This document shows, piece after piece, positions 54,104 to 64,000 of a stretch of DNA of 64,000 nucleotides (position 1 is its first letter; the number at the start of each line of letters is the position of its first letter). The notes below the pieces were generated by a model, which saw only the letters and a program-made list of their open reading frames with translations, was not told where the DNA came from and did not search any database. The DNA lies in the NCBI GenBank assembly GCA_014529385.2, contig CM043948.1, forward strand, positions 81,697,760 to 81,761,759, written 5' to 3'. The position numbers and the translations under genes were made by a program. This DNA comes from Adiantum capillus-veneris (lineage: Eukaryota > Streptophyta > Polypodiopsida > Polypodiales > Pteridaceae).

Positions 54104-54913
54104 TGGGAAGTGTTCTGGCACTTTTATGAGCCTGTATGCAGGACGTGCATGTCCAAGCACTTTAGCGTAGTTGCATACCCTCTGATTGCATATGAGCACA
54201 GCCAGTGTTTGCTAGGTGTGGGCACTGGGGAGGTTCCCATTCAAGTCTATAGTACCCGGCCTAGGTATTTACCTTCATGTTAAGCACCTCTTATAAGAGA
54301 TTTCATTAACTTATTTATAAGTGACATTTTAAGCCGACAATTAAAGTTGTAAGGTTTATCTGAGCATTGCTCTACCCAGCATCATGTACCTAGAAGTGTG
54401 ACTTCCAAGGTCACTATTCTCATTGTATGTTAGTACCACGAGTACAGTACCAAGGACAGAACCTTGGCGTTTGCCATAGCTTCAGCATCAACTTTCAGCC
54501 CTCATCGTCATCTTCATCAGCACACCTCCCCAGCCCTAGCGTTTTCAGCACACAGTCACAGATTAGCCTTGCCATACCATATCAGCACCGCGATAGACTC
54601 AGCCCTCGTTCAGCACCAGCGTTTGCAGATTTCAGCACTATATCCATAGTGTTTTTGCATCCCAGAACAGCCATGCAGAATTCAGCCCGTATTCTCATCA
54701 ACACCCTCGCCATCAGCATTAGTAGATCAGCCCTAGTGTTTTCAGTTTTCAGCCCTTAACCTCGTAGATCCAAGCACATACAACAAGATCCTATCAGCAT
54801 CTCAGCATTTAGGGCCATTGTATCAGCATTTGTGCAATCTAAAGCAAATACCTCTCTAGCAATAAAGAAGGGGGCCCTTGGAGGGGAGTTTGGGGCCCCA
54901 CCCGTCTACTTAG

Positions 54914-54949
<36 letters not shown>

Positions 54950-55084
54950 TTTCACCCACAATATCATTCTCTCTTCTCTCTCTAGTCTTTTGCACATCCC
55001 TTTCATGAAGTAAAAGAAACCTTGAGTATGCACTAAGCACTTATCTTGAGTTATCACCACAAATCACTTTTGCAGCACATAACA
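54104..55084 (-). repeat. LTR-like repeat copy A (inverted)
   Basis: Runs on the minus strand from TGTTATGTGCTGC (55084) to GAACACTTCCCA (54104), so it has TG...CA ends. It contains many CAGCATTTTCAG/AGCGTTTTCAG blocks, a (CT)n run (54916-54943) and the block GGGCCCTTGGAGGGGAGTTT. It matches copies B and C in the opposite orientation. Probably a solo LTR. No target duplication was seen. Confidence 0.6.
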
Positions 55085-56146
55085 CTATATGCTTGGTCAA
55101 GGCATGTAACACCAGGTTCCTCACAATGGCTATAGTGTTTGAATACATCGTGGTCGTTTGCTGCAAAAAACCGTATCTCCAAAAGCAACCTCCATTACCA
55201 CACTAACTCAAATATAGCACTGAAAACAATCCGATACTCGATTTCTGAGGAAGATAAGGCAACTGTAGGCTACTTCTTGCTACTCCATGAAATCGCTCCT
55301 GAACCAAATGAAAAGGTGTAACCTGTAGTCGAGCGTCATCCATCTGAATCTTCACCCTAATCAAAATGACTTTATTCTCAAAGAGTAATCCTGAAGTCCA
55401 TACCCCCAGCGGCATACCAAATGCCCAACCACTGAGGCTGTTTCAAATACCACAAGATCTGAAGAGCATGCTCTCTTGCATAAATCAACTGAGAAGTCCC
55501 ACCGAGAAACTAATGTCAAAACGGGTGTTCAACAACCAAATAAAAGGACCGGCCAGCTTTCAATACTTCGTAACATCAGCTCCATCTAAGGGGTCTACAT
55601 GAACACTTCTAGTTGGGATCTATCATAGAATAATTTTAGGGTTGCCCTCAACCAAATGTTCTGCAAGTTGGTTGGGTTAGTATTTTTCATCCTAACCTCG
55701 GTCAGCTTTAGTAAGTTGGTAGGTCTTCTTCTTCTTCTTCTTCTTTTTCTTCTTCTTCTTCTAAGGTTTAGGCCCCTCTGCCAAGATCTACAGGTTGGCT
55801 AGGATTAGGATCAAGGAGTCCTTCGTCTTCAGTGGTTGACACATCAGCAGTTTGTGGCATACCCCCCTCTTGAAAGAAGGGTAATCGTCCGCAATTATAT
55901 CCACAAAACTGTCCGCAATTATATCTACAAAACTCAATCGAGTTGGATCAAAAATATCCGAGGGTCATTCCATATTGGAGCTCTTGATATTCTATACCCT
56001 AGCATTCTCAACGCTCTTCCTCCTCTTCTTCGTTGTCACCATCCTCATCTGTTACTTTTTCTTCCACTTCCACCTCTATGTCCTACACCTCTTCCTCTAC
56101 ATTAGGGTTAGAATTAGGCAATGGTGTTGCTTCCATGATCAATTGT
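55085..56146. other. spacer between inverted repeat copies
   Basis: No recognised gene. A (CTT)n run lies at 55728-55761. A minus-strand piece VILIRVKIQMDDARLQ ends at a possible splice donor near 55320, but no family is evident. A 78-codon plus ORF (55366-55602) lacks motifs. Confidence 0.35.
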
Positions 56147-56312
56147 TGTAAGGTGTAGCAGAATTGGAATGTTGAACTTTGCTCAAGATGAGTGCTCCGA
56201 ATTGTGCTCAAGGGTTCCTTTTGCTTACGGAAGGGAGAGCCTTCCATTCCTTTAGTGAGAGAGTGCAATGATCACAAACAAAGTGAATGACCCTGTAAAT
56301 GAAGGTGCTAAG

Positions 56313-56362
<50 letters not shown>

Positions 56363-56824
56363 ATATGACACCAGACGGTTCTCAAACCCTCCTCCAAGGG
56401 CCCCCCTCTCTATGGCGAGAGAGGTCTATGCTATTGATTGCACAAATCTGGTACAATGATCTAGATGCAATGGACTTGCCGACGATGTTGACGACAATGA
56501 TGACGACGACGAGGACGGGCTGAAATCTGAAAACGCTAGGGCTGAAATCTGCAAATGCTGACTTTCTGCTGAATACTAATGCTGTGTCGGCGAGGATGGC
56601 GATGGCAACGACGCGCTGAAAACGCAGATGCTGAAATCTGAAAACAGCAGGCTGAATCTGAAAACGCTGGCTGATCTGATGGTACAGCGAGGATCTACTG
56701 CGGGTAGGTGAGATTTGCGAGGCTAGGGGCTGATCTTGCAGTGTCTTAAGTGCTGAAAACTGAAAACGCTGATGCTAGGGCTGATCTGACACTAGAAATC
56801 TGCAAAACGCTAGGTAGTGTCTGC

Positions 56825-56840
56825 AAGATGCAAAAACGCT
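56825..56840 (+). other. LINE target-site duplication, left copy
   Basis: AAGATGCAAAAACGCT, identical to 58295-58310 directly after the poly-A tail. Sixteen bases without mismatch imply a young insertion. Confidence 0.92.
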
Positions 56841-58294
56841 CGCGCTCTCTACGTGATTGGCTAGAGTTCGCATGTTTGTCAGAGGAGGTGCAGGGTCTCG
56901 AGCTACAGGGCATGAGAGGGGTGCAGAGCATGTGTCAGGACATCTCAGAGTCAGTTCCAGCTGAGTGGCTCACGCCTCTCGAGCCAGTAGCACCCCGGTG
57001 GATGGGAGCCTTCACACGACTGGAGGTTCTCATTTCAGTCAGGGCCTGCTCAGAGACTGTCCCAGCCCTTTTCTTCGAGCTTCAGGGTGGGGGACGACTA
57101 CAGCGAGTTGCAGTAGAGGCCCCGCAGGTAGCAAAGTGTTGTTTCCAGAGGATCCGAGTTGTGGGCATCTGTGGGAGGACTTGCGTCATAGACCCTGACC
57201 CAGCAACTCTTGAGACTGGACACTGGAGGCTATGGGCTTGGGAGTGTTGTCCACTGGCACGAGTACAGTGGGATCCTGGTGAGTGGCTTTGGAGGGACCC
57301 CTTCTCTTCTGCAAACCACCCAGGAGTCCCCTTCTTTCAGTACACTGTTCGGCTTCGACGTCATATACTTGCAGCACAGAGAGAGGCCCGCCCCGCTGCA
57401 GCACGTCATTGGCAGGAGGAGGGCCTCACAGTCGAGTTCTTGACAGCCTTTTGGGAGAGGCTTTGGGACTCCCGACAGCCGAGGCGCGTCACCTTGTTTC
57501 AGTGGCTGGTTGCACACAGAGCTACAGCAGTAGGGAGCTGGCTTGTGCATAGTGGTCTTTCGGCCGCATGTGCAGCCTGTGACCAGTTGGTGGAGAGTCA
57601 GCGTCACTGTCTTTGGGATTGTCCCTCGGCCCAGCAAGTGTGGCTACGAGTTCTTCGGCCGATGCCTACTCTTTCCACGGCTAGACAGTACACTTGGGGG
57701 GCAGCGGCTTGGTCCACTCTCACGGGCCCGGCACTTCAGTTTGAGCTATCTTCCACTAGCAGGATGATAGTGATACGGGGGGGGGGGGGGGCGACCTACA
57801 CTCCAGCCCGCTACAGAGCTTACTCCACAGGAGTGGTGCAGTGAGAGAGAGGAGTGTTGGGAGCTCATCAGCGGCCTGACACTTTGGTTCATCTGGCGGG
57901 CCCGCTGTTTCCGCATTTTTGAGGCTCTCTCTGTGCCACCAGCAGAGACTATTCGTGACTTTTGGCTAGAGCTGATCCATACTCTCAGAGGACAGCTTGA
58001 GGGACTACAGGGCAGCTCCGACCACTTGCGGGAGCGCCGCAAGGCTTTCCTTCGACTCTGGCGCCCTGGGCCTTTCTACACCATTGTCCAGGGTGTGCTC
58101 AGATGGCACTACCGTCCACCTGTGTGGCTCTTCCCTCCTCCCATCTCTTGATTTAGCCTCATTGTATATATGTTGTTCTTTCATTGGGAGAGTCTCTCCA
58201 TCATGTTTGTTGTAGCCCTCTCTTGCAGAGGTGGTTGTAGCCCTATGGGCAGTTTTCATTAACTAATAGAAGGATCTTGTTCTCGGAAAAAAAA
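56841..58294 (+). mobile_element. 5'-truncated LINE with zf-RVT region
   Basis: A non-LTR retrotransposon end. The ORF from 56841 to 57844 covers the C-terminal part of ORF2. The zf-RVT block is AFWERLWDSRQPRRVTLFQW ... SAACAACDQLV ... HCLWDCPSAQQVW (about 57448-57650). After a 15 G run (57777-57791) the frame moves by one and continues LISGLTLWFIWRARCFRIFE to a stop near 58150. A poly-A tail follows (58287-58296). The direct repeat AAGATGCAAAAACGCT flanks it (56825-56840 and 58295-58310). Its GC-rich composition contrasts with its surroundings. Confidence 0.9.
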
Positions 58295-58772
58295 AAGATG
58301 CAAAAACGCTAGGCTTGATCTGCAATCTGCAAGTGCTGGAATCTGGTATCTGCTGAAAACCGCTAAGCTGATACTGTAGCAGAAAATGCTAGGCTGATTT
58401 GCAACCAAAACGCTATCTGCTTCTTGTTGGCTGGAAAACGCTAGGCCTCCTGCCGGTCTTGCTGAGAAGATGCACTGTAAGTTGGTGGCACTTTTGTTGC
58501 CTCTTCTGCCAAAAAGTGCTAGCGCTAGGTATTTATAAATACCAGCTTAGCAAAGTTTCCCTACCCAGTTTCCCAACAAAGTCACTTATTAATAATAAGT
58601 GAAAAAATGGATAAATAGGGAAAATGGGTTCTATGCACTGTAAAATGCTCATGATGGTATTGACTGTCATGCTGATGATCATGCTATGTGCAACCAAAGG
58701 ATATGCAACTACTAAGTGTTTGGACATGCACGGCCTGCGCACAGGCTCACAAAGGTGCCAGAACACTTCCTA

Positions 58773-59650
58773 AGCTGACCTGAATCCTGGACCTCAAGTA
58801 GCTTGTCCACATGCACATAGGGTTAGATGTGCACGTGACAATTGTTGCAGTTCTCGATCGTATTCTTTACTAAAGAAGAATTAATTGGGTCTCTTATACC
58901 ACTGAAACCGGTAAGTGACTCAACAACGAGGTTAAAGAATGCAAAAACACCACAACTGAATGAAAAACGGCCAGCTGAACTAAAAATAGCACTTTAATCG
59001 GAACGCATAGAGTGGTGAGTATCACTCTCAGAGATACTTGCCCCTCGACATGCGCCCTTGGCGGTGGTGAGTATCACTCTCATAGAGTGGTGAGTATCAC
59101 TCTCAAAGATACTTGCCCCTCAACAGATGCCCTTTGTGGTAATTTTTATGTTGATGATCTGTCACGGTTACAATTGATCTATGTGAGCTCACTTACATGA
59201 TTCGAGTACTAATGTCACTGTGGCCTCCAATTTATCAACATTTTGCTCCAAAAAGAAGCTCAATTCATCTCCTATTTGCAACACTGCCTAAATGCACTTA
59301 AAACATCTGGTAATTACAATATTGGTGCCCAAAAGCAGCTTTGGCCAAAATCCACACAAAAATTGCGTATGGATGCCACGTCAGTGCATCTGATTGATAT
59401 ATATTAAGCCCAAACTTCTCACCTTGGTAGCCTTCCCAATATTGTGTACTAAAATCATCAAGAAATTCTGACTGGCTTGAAGCTCAGGCTCTTGAGTTCT
59501 CTCATCACATAGGAGAGTTGGGGGTTGCCAGCTTGGTATAGACTCTGTGGCTGTTGGCCAAGTTCTCGGTAACACCTCCAGACACAACAGGATGTAGACA
59601 CATTTTTTTTTCCTATCATGCACAGTCCACCATGCTATGTACATATCCAT
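58773..59650. other. intergenic with GTGAGTATCAC repeats
   Basis: Three copies of GGTGAGTATCACTCTC lie at about 59013, 59074 and 59090, each GTGAGTATCAC a palindrome, within a partial duplication that also repeats GATACTTGCCCCTC. No gene seen. Confidence 0.5.
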
Positions 59651-60050
59651 GAGGACTCCTAGACAGAGGAGGTAGCCCTACGGACGGCACGTTCTCTTCC
59701 TGGTCTTGGGTTGGACAGTCTTTACAGTTACACCTATCTCAAGGTCACTCGGATACGGATTACTCCCCATCCAAGCCGGCTTAAGATAGCGAGGTTGGCT
59801 GCTATTGCAGCATTGGTTTTCTCTCACTGACTCCATGAGGATTGTCTCATGGAATGTGCAAGGACAAGGAGAGCCCCAATTTCAACGTCAGAGAGGTCGG
59901 TTGCGTCAGGAGCTTCAGCAAGGCCTTGTGGGTGGTGAGATTGATATTCTTATGCTACAGAAGCATCATCTCTGTGAGAGCCACATTAGACGATGTAGTC
60001 AGATTTTGCATGGTCACTATGAGACATTTTAGTCAGCTGCTTTTGAACCT
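59651..60050 (+). pseudogene. LINE ORF2 start: endonuclease fragment
   Basis: MRIVSWNVQGQGEPQFQRQR (from 59834) and IDILMLQKHHLCESHI (about 59940-59990) match the N-terminus of the apurinic-like endonuclease of LINEs (SWNVQG, then the DIL(M)LQExH metal-binding step; here K stands where E is usual). The frame ends at 60030 and copy C begins at 60054. The upstream bases 59651-59830 look like LINE leader. Confidence 0.65.
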
Positions 60051-60053
60051 GGA

Positions 60054-60945
60054 TGTAAGGTGCAGCGGAAGTGAATGTTGAACTTTGCTCAAGATGAGTG
60101 CTCCGAACTATGCTCAAGGGTTCCTTTTGCTTACGGAAGGGAGAGCCTTCCGTTCCTTTAGTGAGAGAGTGCAATGGACACAAACAAAGTGGTGAACACT
60201 GTTAATGAAGGTACATGAGACTGAGAGATAGAGAGAGAAGAATACGACACCAGAATGTTGTCAAACCCTCCTCCGAAGGCCCCACTCTCTATGGCGAGAG
60301 CGGTCTACTTATGATTGCACAAATCTCTACAATGCTTTGGACTTACCAATGATGTCGAAGACGATGAGGACGACGACAAGACGGACTGAAATCTGAAAAC
60401 GCTAATGGCTGAAACCTGCAAATCTTTATCTGCTGAATTCTGACTCTATGTCGATGACGATGTCGATGCGACGATGCGACAACGACGTGCTGAAAACGCA
60501 GAAGCTGAAATCTTCGTTTTCCGGGCTGAATCTGCAAACTACGCTTGATCTGACCGTGCGGCAAGGATCTGTTGCGGGAAGGTGAGATCTGCGACGTTCG
60601 GTGTTTCTACTGTGGAATCTCGATGCTGAAAACTGAAAATGCTGGTGCTAAAGGTGATCTTGTCGCGATGGAACTGCAAAACGCTGATCTGCCCTGCTGA
60701 TGCAAAAACGCTAGGGCTGAATTTGTCCAAATGCAAAAACGCTAGGGGAATCTGTTGTGTCTTGCTGTCGCCGGGCTGATCTGCAATGCAAACGCTGGGG
60801 CTGATCTGCAATGGAGAAAACGCTGGCTGTTCTTGGCTGAAAACGTTGAGTCTCCTGCCCGGGGGGGGGGGTGGTCTTGCTGAGAAGGTGCCTGATGAAC
60901 ACAAGGTTCCTGCTGCCTCTTCTGCCCGTAAGTGCTAGCGCTAGT
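60054..60945 (+). repeat. LTR-like repeat copy C, truncated on the right
   Basis: TGTAAGGTGCAGCGGAAGTG onward matches copy B closely to the TGCCTCTTCTGCCC..AGTGCTAGCGCTAG block (60911-60945), where it gives way to a 9 base minisatellite and a gypsy element. Contains an 11 G run (60861-60871). Confidence 0.65.
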
Positions 60946-61035
60946 TCTTGGGTTCTTGGGGGTCTTGAGGTTCTTGAGGTTCTTGAGGGTCTTGGGGTTC
61001 TTGAGGTTCTTGAGGTTCTTGCGGTTCTTCTTTCA
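60946..61035 (+). repeat. 9 bp minisatellite GTTCTTGAG
   Basis: About ten tandem copies of GTTCTTGAG/GTCTTGGGG in a row at the junction between LTR-like copy C and the gypsy element. Confidence 0.85.
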
Positions 61036-61084
61036 CTTGCAATCTGTGTTAGAGAAGGATCTTCTCTTTACAATAGGAGGTTTT

Positions 61085-61560
61085 GTAAAGCGTTACTCTC
61101 AGTGACCTCCTATAGATTTGTGCCATTGACAAAGCAGATTGACAAGTACTGTTGTGGGCTGCCTAAAGGGCTTCGCGATTACTGTACTAAGAACAGAATG
61201 GCTACCCTCACTCAGCTTATGGAAGTTGCTAACACTGGTCTTGCCTTGTTGAAAGGAGAAGACAGTGGGTTTCCGAGCAACGAGAAAGGAGGGCAGCAAA
61301 AGAAAAATTCAGCAAAGCAGCCCTTTACGAGAGCGGCTCCTGAAGCGTCCTAGGGGCCAGCTAGGTTCAATAAAGGCAAAGGTTCAGCCGAGACTTCTAG
61401 AGCGCAGGCAAGGAAGTAGAAAAGGAAGCCTTTTATGCGTAAGACGCCCGAGGAAAAAGAAGGTCTTGATGGCTGAAAACAAGTGCTTTGTATGCGAGCA
61501 GACTAGTCATTTTGCAACCAACTGTCCACAAAAGAAAAGGGCAGCTGACTCGGATGACAA
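61085..61560 (+). pseudogene. gag: C-terminal gag with zinc knuckle
   Basis: Reads TSYRFVPLTKQIDKYCCGLP and KNRMATLTQLMEVANTGLAL (61108-61250), then a frame change near 61350, a basic segment, and the knuckle CFVCEQTSHFATNC (about 61486-61530). Gag packages the RNA. The knuckle has the CX2CX4HX4C spacing. The N-terminal capsid half is absent. Confidence 0.7.
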
Positions 61561-62090
61561 AGAGGACAGGAAAGAAAAGAAGCCTATGCCCTCGGCAGGT
61601 TTAGTGCCAGACATGTTGGGCGACAGGCCTAGTACAGATGCCAGTGAGTTATGCAGAGCGTGGGGTAAAGTTAGAGACCAGATGGCACTTATCTTCTTTG
61701 ATCCAGGTGCCAAAGCGAACTTTATCACGCCAGAATTAGCTATGAAGCTGAGCATCAGAGCTGAAGAGATGGCGTATACCGCAGAGGCAGGATTGGCATG
61801 TCCTGGCCACTCATAGTGCGTTACTCCCATCATTGGAAAGCTACGTCTGCATATTCAGTCGTATGTGGGCACAGAAGAGTTCTACATCATGCCGCTGGAA
61901 GGATGTGATGTTTTGTTGGGGATCCCGTGGATCTTCCGAGTGCATGGTGTCTTGGATGCCTACAACAAAAAGATCACTGTACAGCATAGGGGCAAAACTC
62001 ACATCCTGGATGTAAAGCTAAAAGGAGAGTCAGTCCCTATTGTATCTACCTCTGCTATCACTTCTGTAATAATCATCTTTTTGCGTACTT
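61561..62090 (+). pseudogene. aspartic protease of chromovirus-like element
   Basis: MALIFFDPGAKANFITPELA gives the protease core, with DPGA in place of the usual D(S/T)GA. That may impair cleavage. After a stop near 61816 another frame continues EEFYIMPLEGCDVLLGIPWI (about 61870-61932), which is the C-terminal LG(I/M)PWL landmark. Confidence 0.75.
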
Positions 62091-63642
62091 GGTTTTTGGA
62101 CGTGATGTTTCAGATAGTTGCCAGTCAAATTTATCTGTGTTAGATAAAGACAGGTTAGCATTTTTGCAAAAGTTTGATGACTGTTTTTCTGATTCATTAC
62201 CGTCTCAAATACCGCCGGAGAGGCCCGAGGATCATGCGATTGATTTGGTGCCACGTTGTAGCCCACCAAATAGGCCACCGTATAGGATTAGTGAGGCGCA
62301 GCGAAAAGAGATTATGAGCCAAGTGGAGGAGCTCTTAGAGAAAGGGCTGATTCAGCCTAGCTCGTCACCCTATTGCTCTCCAACGCTCTTAGTACAGAAA
62401 AAGGAAGGCTCGTGGCGCATGTGTATTGACTACCGTGCGTTAAATAAAAATACCATCAAGAATAGGTTTCCTATCCCAAGGATTGATGATATTCTTGACC
62501 GCCTAGAGGGTGCGGCGATTTTCAGCAAGATCCACCTTAAAAGTGGGTACCATCATATTCGAATTAGGCCCGAGGATGTGCATAAGACTGTGTTTAGAAC
62601 GACATTTGGTCTCTATGAATTCTTAGTGATGCCATTTGGTCTTACGAATGCTCCTGCTACGTTCAATAGGATGATGGATAGGATCTTCTGTCCATATCAG
62701 AACTTTGTTCACACATTCTTTGATGACATGATAGTCTACTCGAAGAATGAAGAGGAGCATAGGCATCACCTGACCATTGTGTTCGAAGAGTTGCGCAGGA
62801 ACAGATTGCTCATCAATGGCAAGAAAAGCGAGTTCTTCTTGGAAGAGATCCACTTCCTCGGACACATTTTGTCAAAGGATGGTGTCCGAATGGATCCTGC
62901 GAAGGTGGAAGCAATCAAGACATGGCCAGCTTTAAGGACTGTGCACGATGTCCGTAGCTTCTTAGGGCTATGTTCTTACTACAGAAGATTCATTCGCAAC
63001 TTTGCAGAGATTGCTTCACCTTTACATGCTTTGCAAAAGAAAGAGGTCACTTTCAGATGGACCCAAAAGGAGATTTCAACTTTTAATCTCTTAAAGGAAA
63101 AGATGACTTCAGATCCAATCATTGTTTTGCCAGATCTCAGGAAGTCATTTGTGGTTCAGTGGGACGCTTGTGGCAGTAGCAGTGGTGTAGTGCTAATGCA
63201 AGATGGCAAGGTATTAGCCTATGAGAGCAGAATCTTGCAAGGGCCAGAGACGACCATGCAGATCTATGAAAAAGAGTTACTGGCTGCGATTCCTGCGCTC
63301 TTAAGTTGGAAACACTATCTTCTGGGTGCTGATTTTGTTGTCCAAACGGATCATCAGACCTTGCGATACTTCCTGACACAATCAAAGCTATCGGAAAAGC
63401 ATATGCGATGGGCAAACATTCTCTCCATGTTTCACTTCCAGATTGTACATGTGGAAGGCAAGAAGAATGTTGTGGCAGATGCGTTATCAAGAAAGCCACA
63501 AATTTCAGCTGTGTCAATTCCTTATCATCATGAGCTTGATGATATGAACAGTATGCAAATGATGAAGATTTTGCAAGGATCTTCGAACAGTTACAGGAAG
63601 GACAACGTCATGAGCACTACCTCCTCAGAGATGGTTTTATGA
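62089..63642 (+). CDS. reverse transcriptase and RNase H, open frame
   Basis: A 517-codon open frame. RT landmarks: RMCIDYRALNKNTIKNRFPI (about 62416-62475), LVMPFGLTNAPATFNRMMDR (about 62623-62685) and the catalytic box HTFFDDMIVYSK (about 62710-62745; FFDD where FLDD/FIDD is usual). The connection has HFLGHILSKDGVRMDPAKVE. RNase H starts FVVQWDACGSSSGVVLM (first catalytic D at about 63165) and includes YEKELLAAIPALLSWKHYLL (catalytic E), then QTDHQTLRYFL and DALSRKP. The frame ends just before integrase. Confidence 0.88.
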   Translation: MVFGRDVSDSCQSNLSVLDKDRLAFLQKFDDCFSDSLPSQIPPERPEDHAIDLVPRCSPPNRPPYRISEAQRKEIMSQVEELLEKGLIQPSSSPYCSPTLLVQKKEGSWRMCIDYRALNKNTIKNRFPIPRIDDILDRLEGAAIFSKIHLKSGYHHIRIRPEDVHKTVFRTTFGLYEFLVMPFGLTNAPATFNRMMDRIFCPYQNFVHTFFDDMIVYSKNEEEHRHHLTIVFEELRRNRLLINGKKSEFFLEEIHFLGHILSKDGVRMDPAKVEAIKTWPALRTVHDVRSFLGLCSYYRRFIRNFAEIASPLHALQKKEVTFRWTQKEISTFNLLKEKMTSDPIIVLPDLRKSFVVQWDACGSSSGVVLMQDGKVLAYESRILQGPETTMQIYEKELLAAIPALLSWKHYLLGADFVVQTDHQTLRYFLTQSKLSEKHMRWANILSMFHFQIVHVEGKKNVVADALSRKPQISAVSIPYHHELDDMNSMQMMKILQGSSNSYRKDNVMSTTSSEMVL

Positions 63643-64000
63643 TGATGCACGGCAGACTCTGTGTCACTAGGCCATTGCGACATAAGGTCATGGTAGAGAG
63701 TCATGTCCCACCGTATGTAGGGCATCGTGGTATAGATGCTACAGTGAAAGCAGTTGAGACATTCTTTTATTGGCCTACCTTGAGAAGAGATGTGGATGCC
63801 TTTGTGCGAGCATGCGTGATTTGCCAAAAGGTCAAGTTTGACAGGCAAAAGGCACCAGGGCTGTTATAGCCATTGCCGATTCCAGATAAACCATAGGAAA
63901 GCATAGCTATGGATTTTATCTTTCATCTTCCCAGAACACCGACAGGAAATGTACTAGTGTACAACTAATAGAAGGTGAGATATTCTCTCAACCTATGCCC
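63639..64000 (+). pseudogene. integrase start, cut by window end
   Basis: The HHCC zinc domain reads HVPPYVGHRGIDATVKA through YWPTLRRDVDAFVRACVICQ. After a TAG (63867-63869) and another TAG near 63894 it continues ESIAMDFIFHLPRTPTGNVL, which holds the first catalytic D of the core. The remaining core would lie beyond the window. Confidence 0.8.

Larger units (their letters stand above)
56147..58772 (+). repeat. LTR-like repeat copy B, interrupted by a LINE
   Basis: From TGTAAGGTGTAGCA to GAACACTTCCTA. It matches copy A inverted and copy C direct. It has a (GA)n run at 56316-56358, then numerous CTGAAAACGCTAGG/CTGATCTGCAA blocks. The LINE at 56841-58294 sits inside it. Without the insertion its length is about 1.16 kb. 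Confidence 0.65.
61036..64000 (+). mobile_element. chromovirus-like Ty3/gypsy element, 5'-truncated, runs off window
   Basis: Gag end, zinc knuckle, protease, RT, RNase H and the first part of integrase occur in gypsy order. The single RNase H and the integrase style (VGHRGIDATVKAVETFFYWP, then MDFIFHLPRT) fit chromoviruses rather than Tat. The left end has no LTR or primer site and abuts a minisatellite, so the 5' part is missing. Stops and frame changes show decay. The 3' end lies beyond base 64000. Confidence 0.85.

Noticed and set aside
57186-58259. Several ORFs opposite or out of frame to the LINE
   Set aside because: Shadows of the GC-rich LINE coding frame. Only the frame with the zf-RVT block is credible.

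Overview
This is nuclear DNA from a land plant, almost entirely made of repeats. The evidence is plant-type Ty3/gypsy and Ty1/copia LTR retrotransposons (tRNA-Asp and initiator tRNA-Met primer sites, GT-AG introns, a plant LINE with a zf-RVT zinc knuckle), long satellite arrays, and three exons of a mitochondrial-type peptide chain release factor 1. The nesting, the decayed copies and a transposase-like protein of the DUF7869 type suggest a large genome. A fern or other non-seed plant, or a gymnosperm, would fit, but the sequence does not settle this.

Layout. 1-11776: a Tat-like Ty3/gypsy element with 2.76 kb LTRs, broken gag-pol frames and unusual duplicated small ORFs (one pair F-box-like) between the 5' LTR and gag. 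11777-14797 and 23756-27070: one satellite whose core is GGTCCACCACTTGTCCAA. Its best-kept part is an 867 bp dimer (442 + 425 bp). It is split at 14798-23750 by a complete LTR retrotransposon with a 5 bp target duplication (AGGGG) that codes only for gag and protease. 27071-29700: AT-rich and GC-rich short tandem repeats. 29700-31250: a second, differently built array that uses the same core motif. 31325-34555: a gene joining a DUF8039-like N-terminus to a DUF7869 transposase-like domain, broken by a 17 bp duplication and one stop codon.

34845-37230: a 5' fragment of a copia element on the minus strand with three in-frame TAG stops. 37648-38769: the 3' end and LTR of another gypsy element. 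About 41.1-44.8 kb: remains of an LTR element whose interior is a ~282 bp tandem array built on the palindrome CATGGATC..GATCCATG. 45-48.8 kb: decayed coding fragments (coiled coil, a possible GARP/MYB-like piece, a gypsy RT piece). 51134-51735: the release factor exons, minus strand. 54.1-60.9 kb: three copies of an LTR-like repeat (one inverted), one of them carrying a 5'-truncated LINE with a 16 bp target duplication, plus a LINE endonuclease fragment. 61-64 kb: a chromovirus-like gypsy element running off the window.

Apart from the release factor, no working host gene is visible. The most interesting parts are the link between the GGTCCACCACTTGTCCAA arrays and the DUF7869 gene, the gag-protease-only element with long intact ORFs, the palindrome array, and the duplicated F-box-like ORFs inside a retrotransposon leader.
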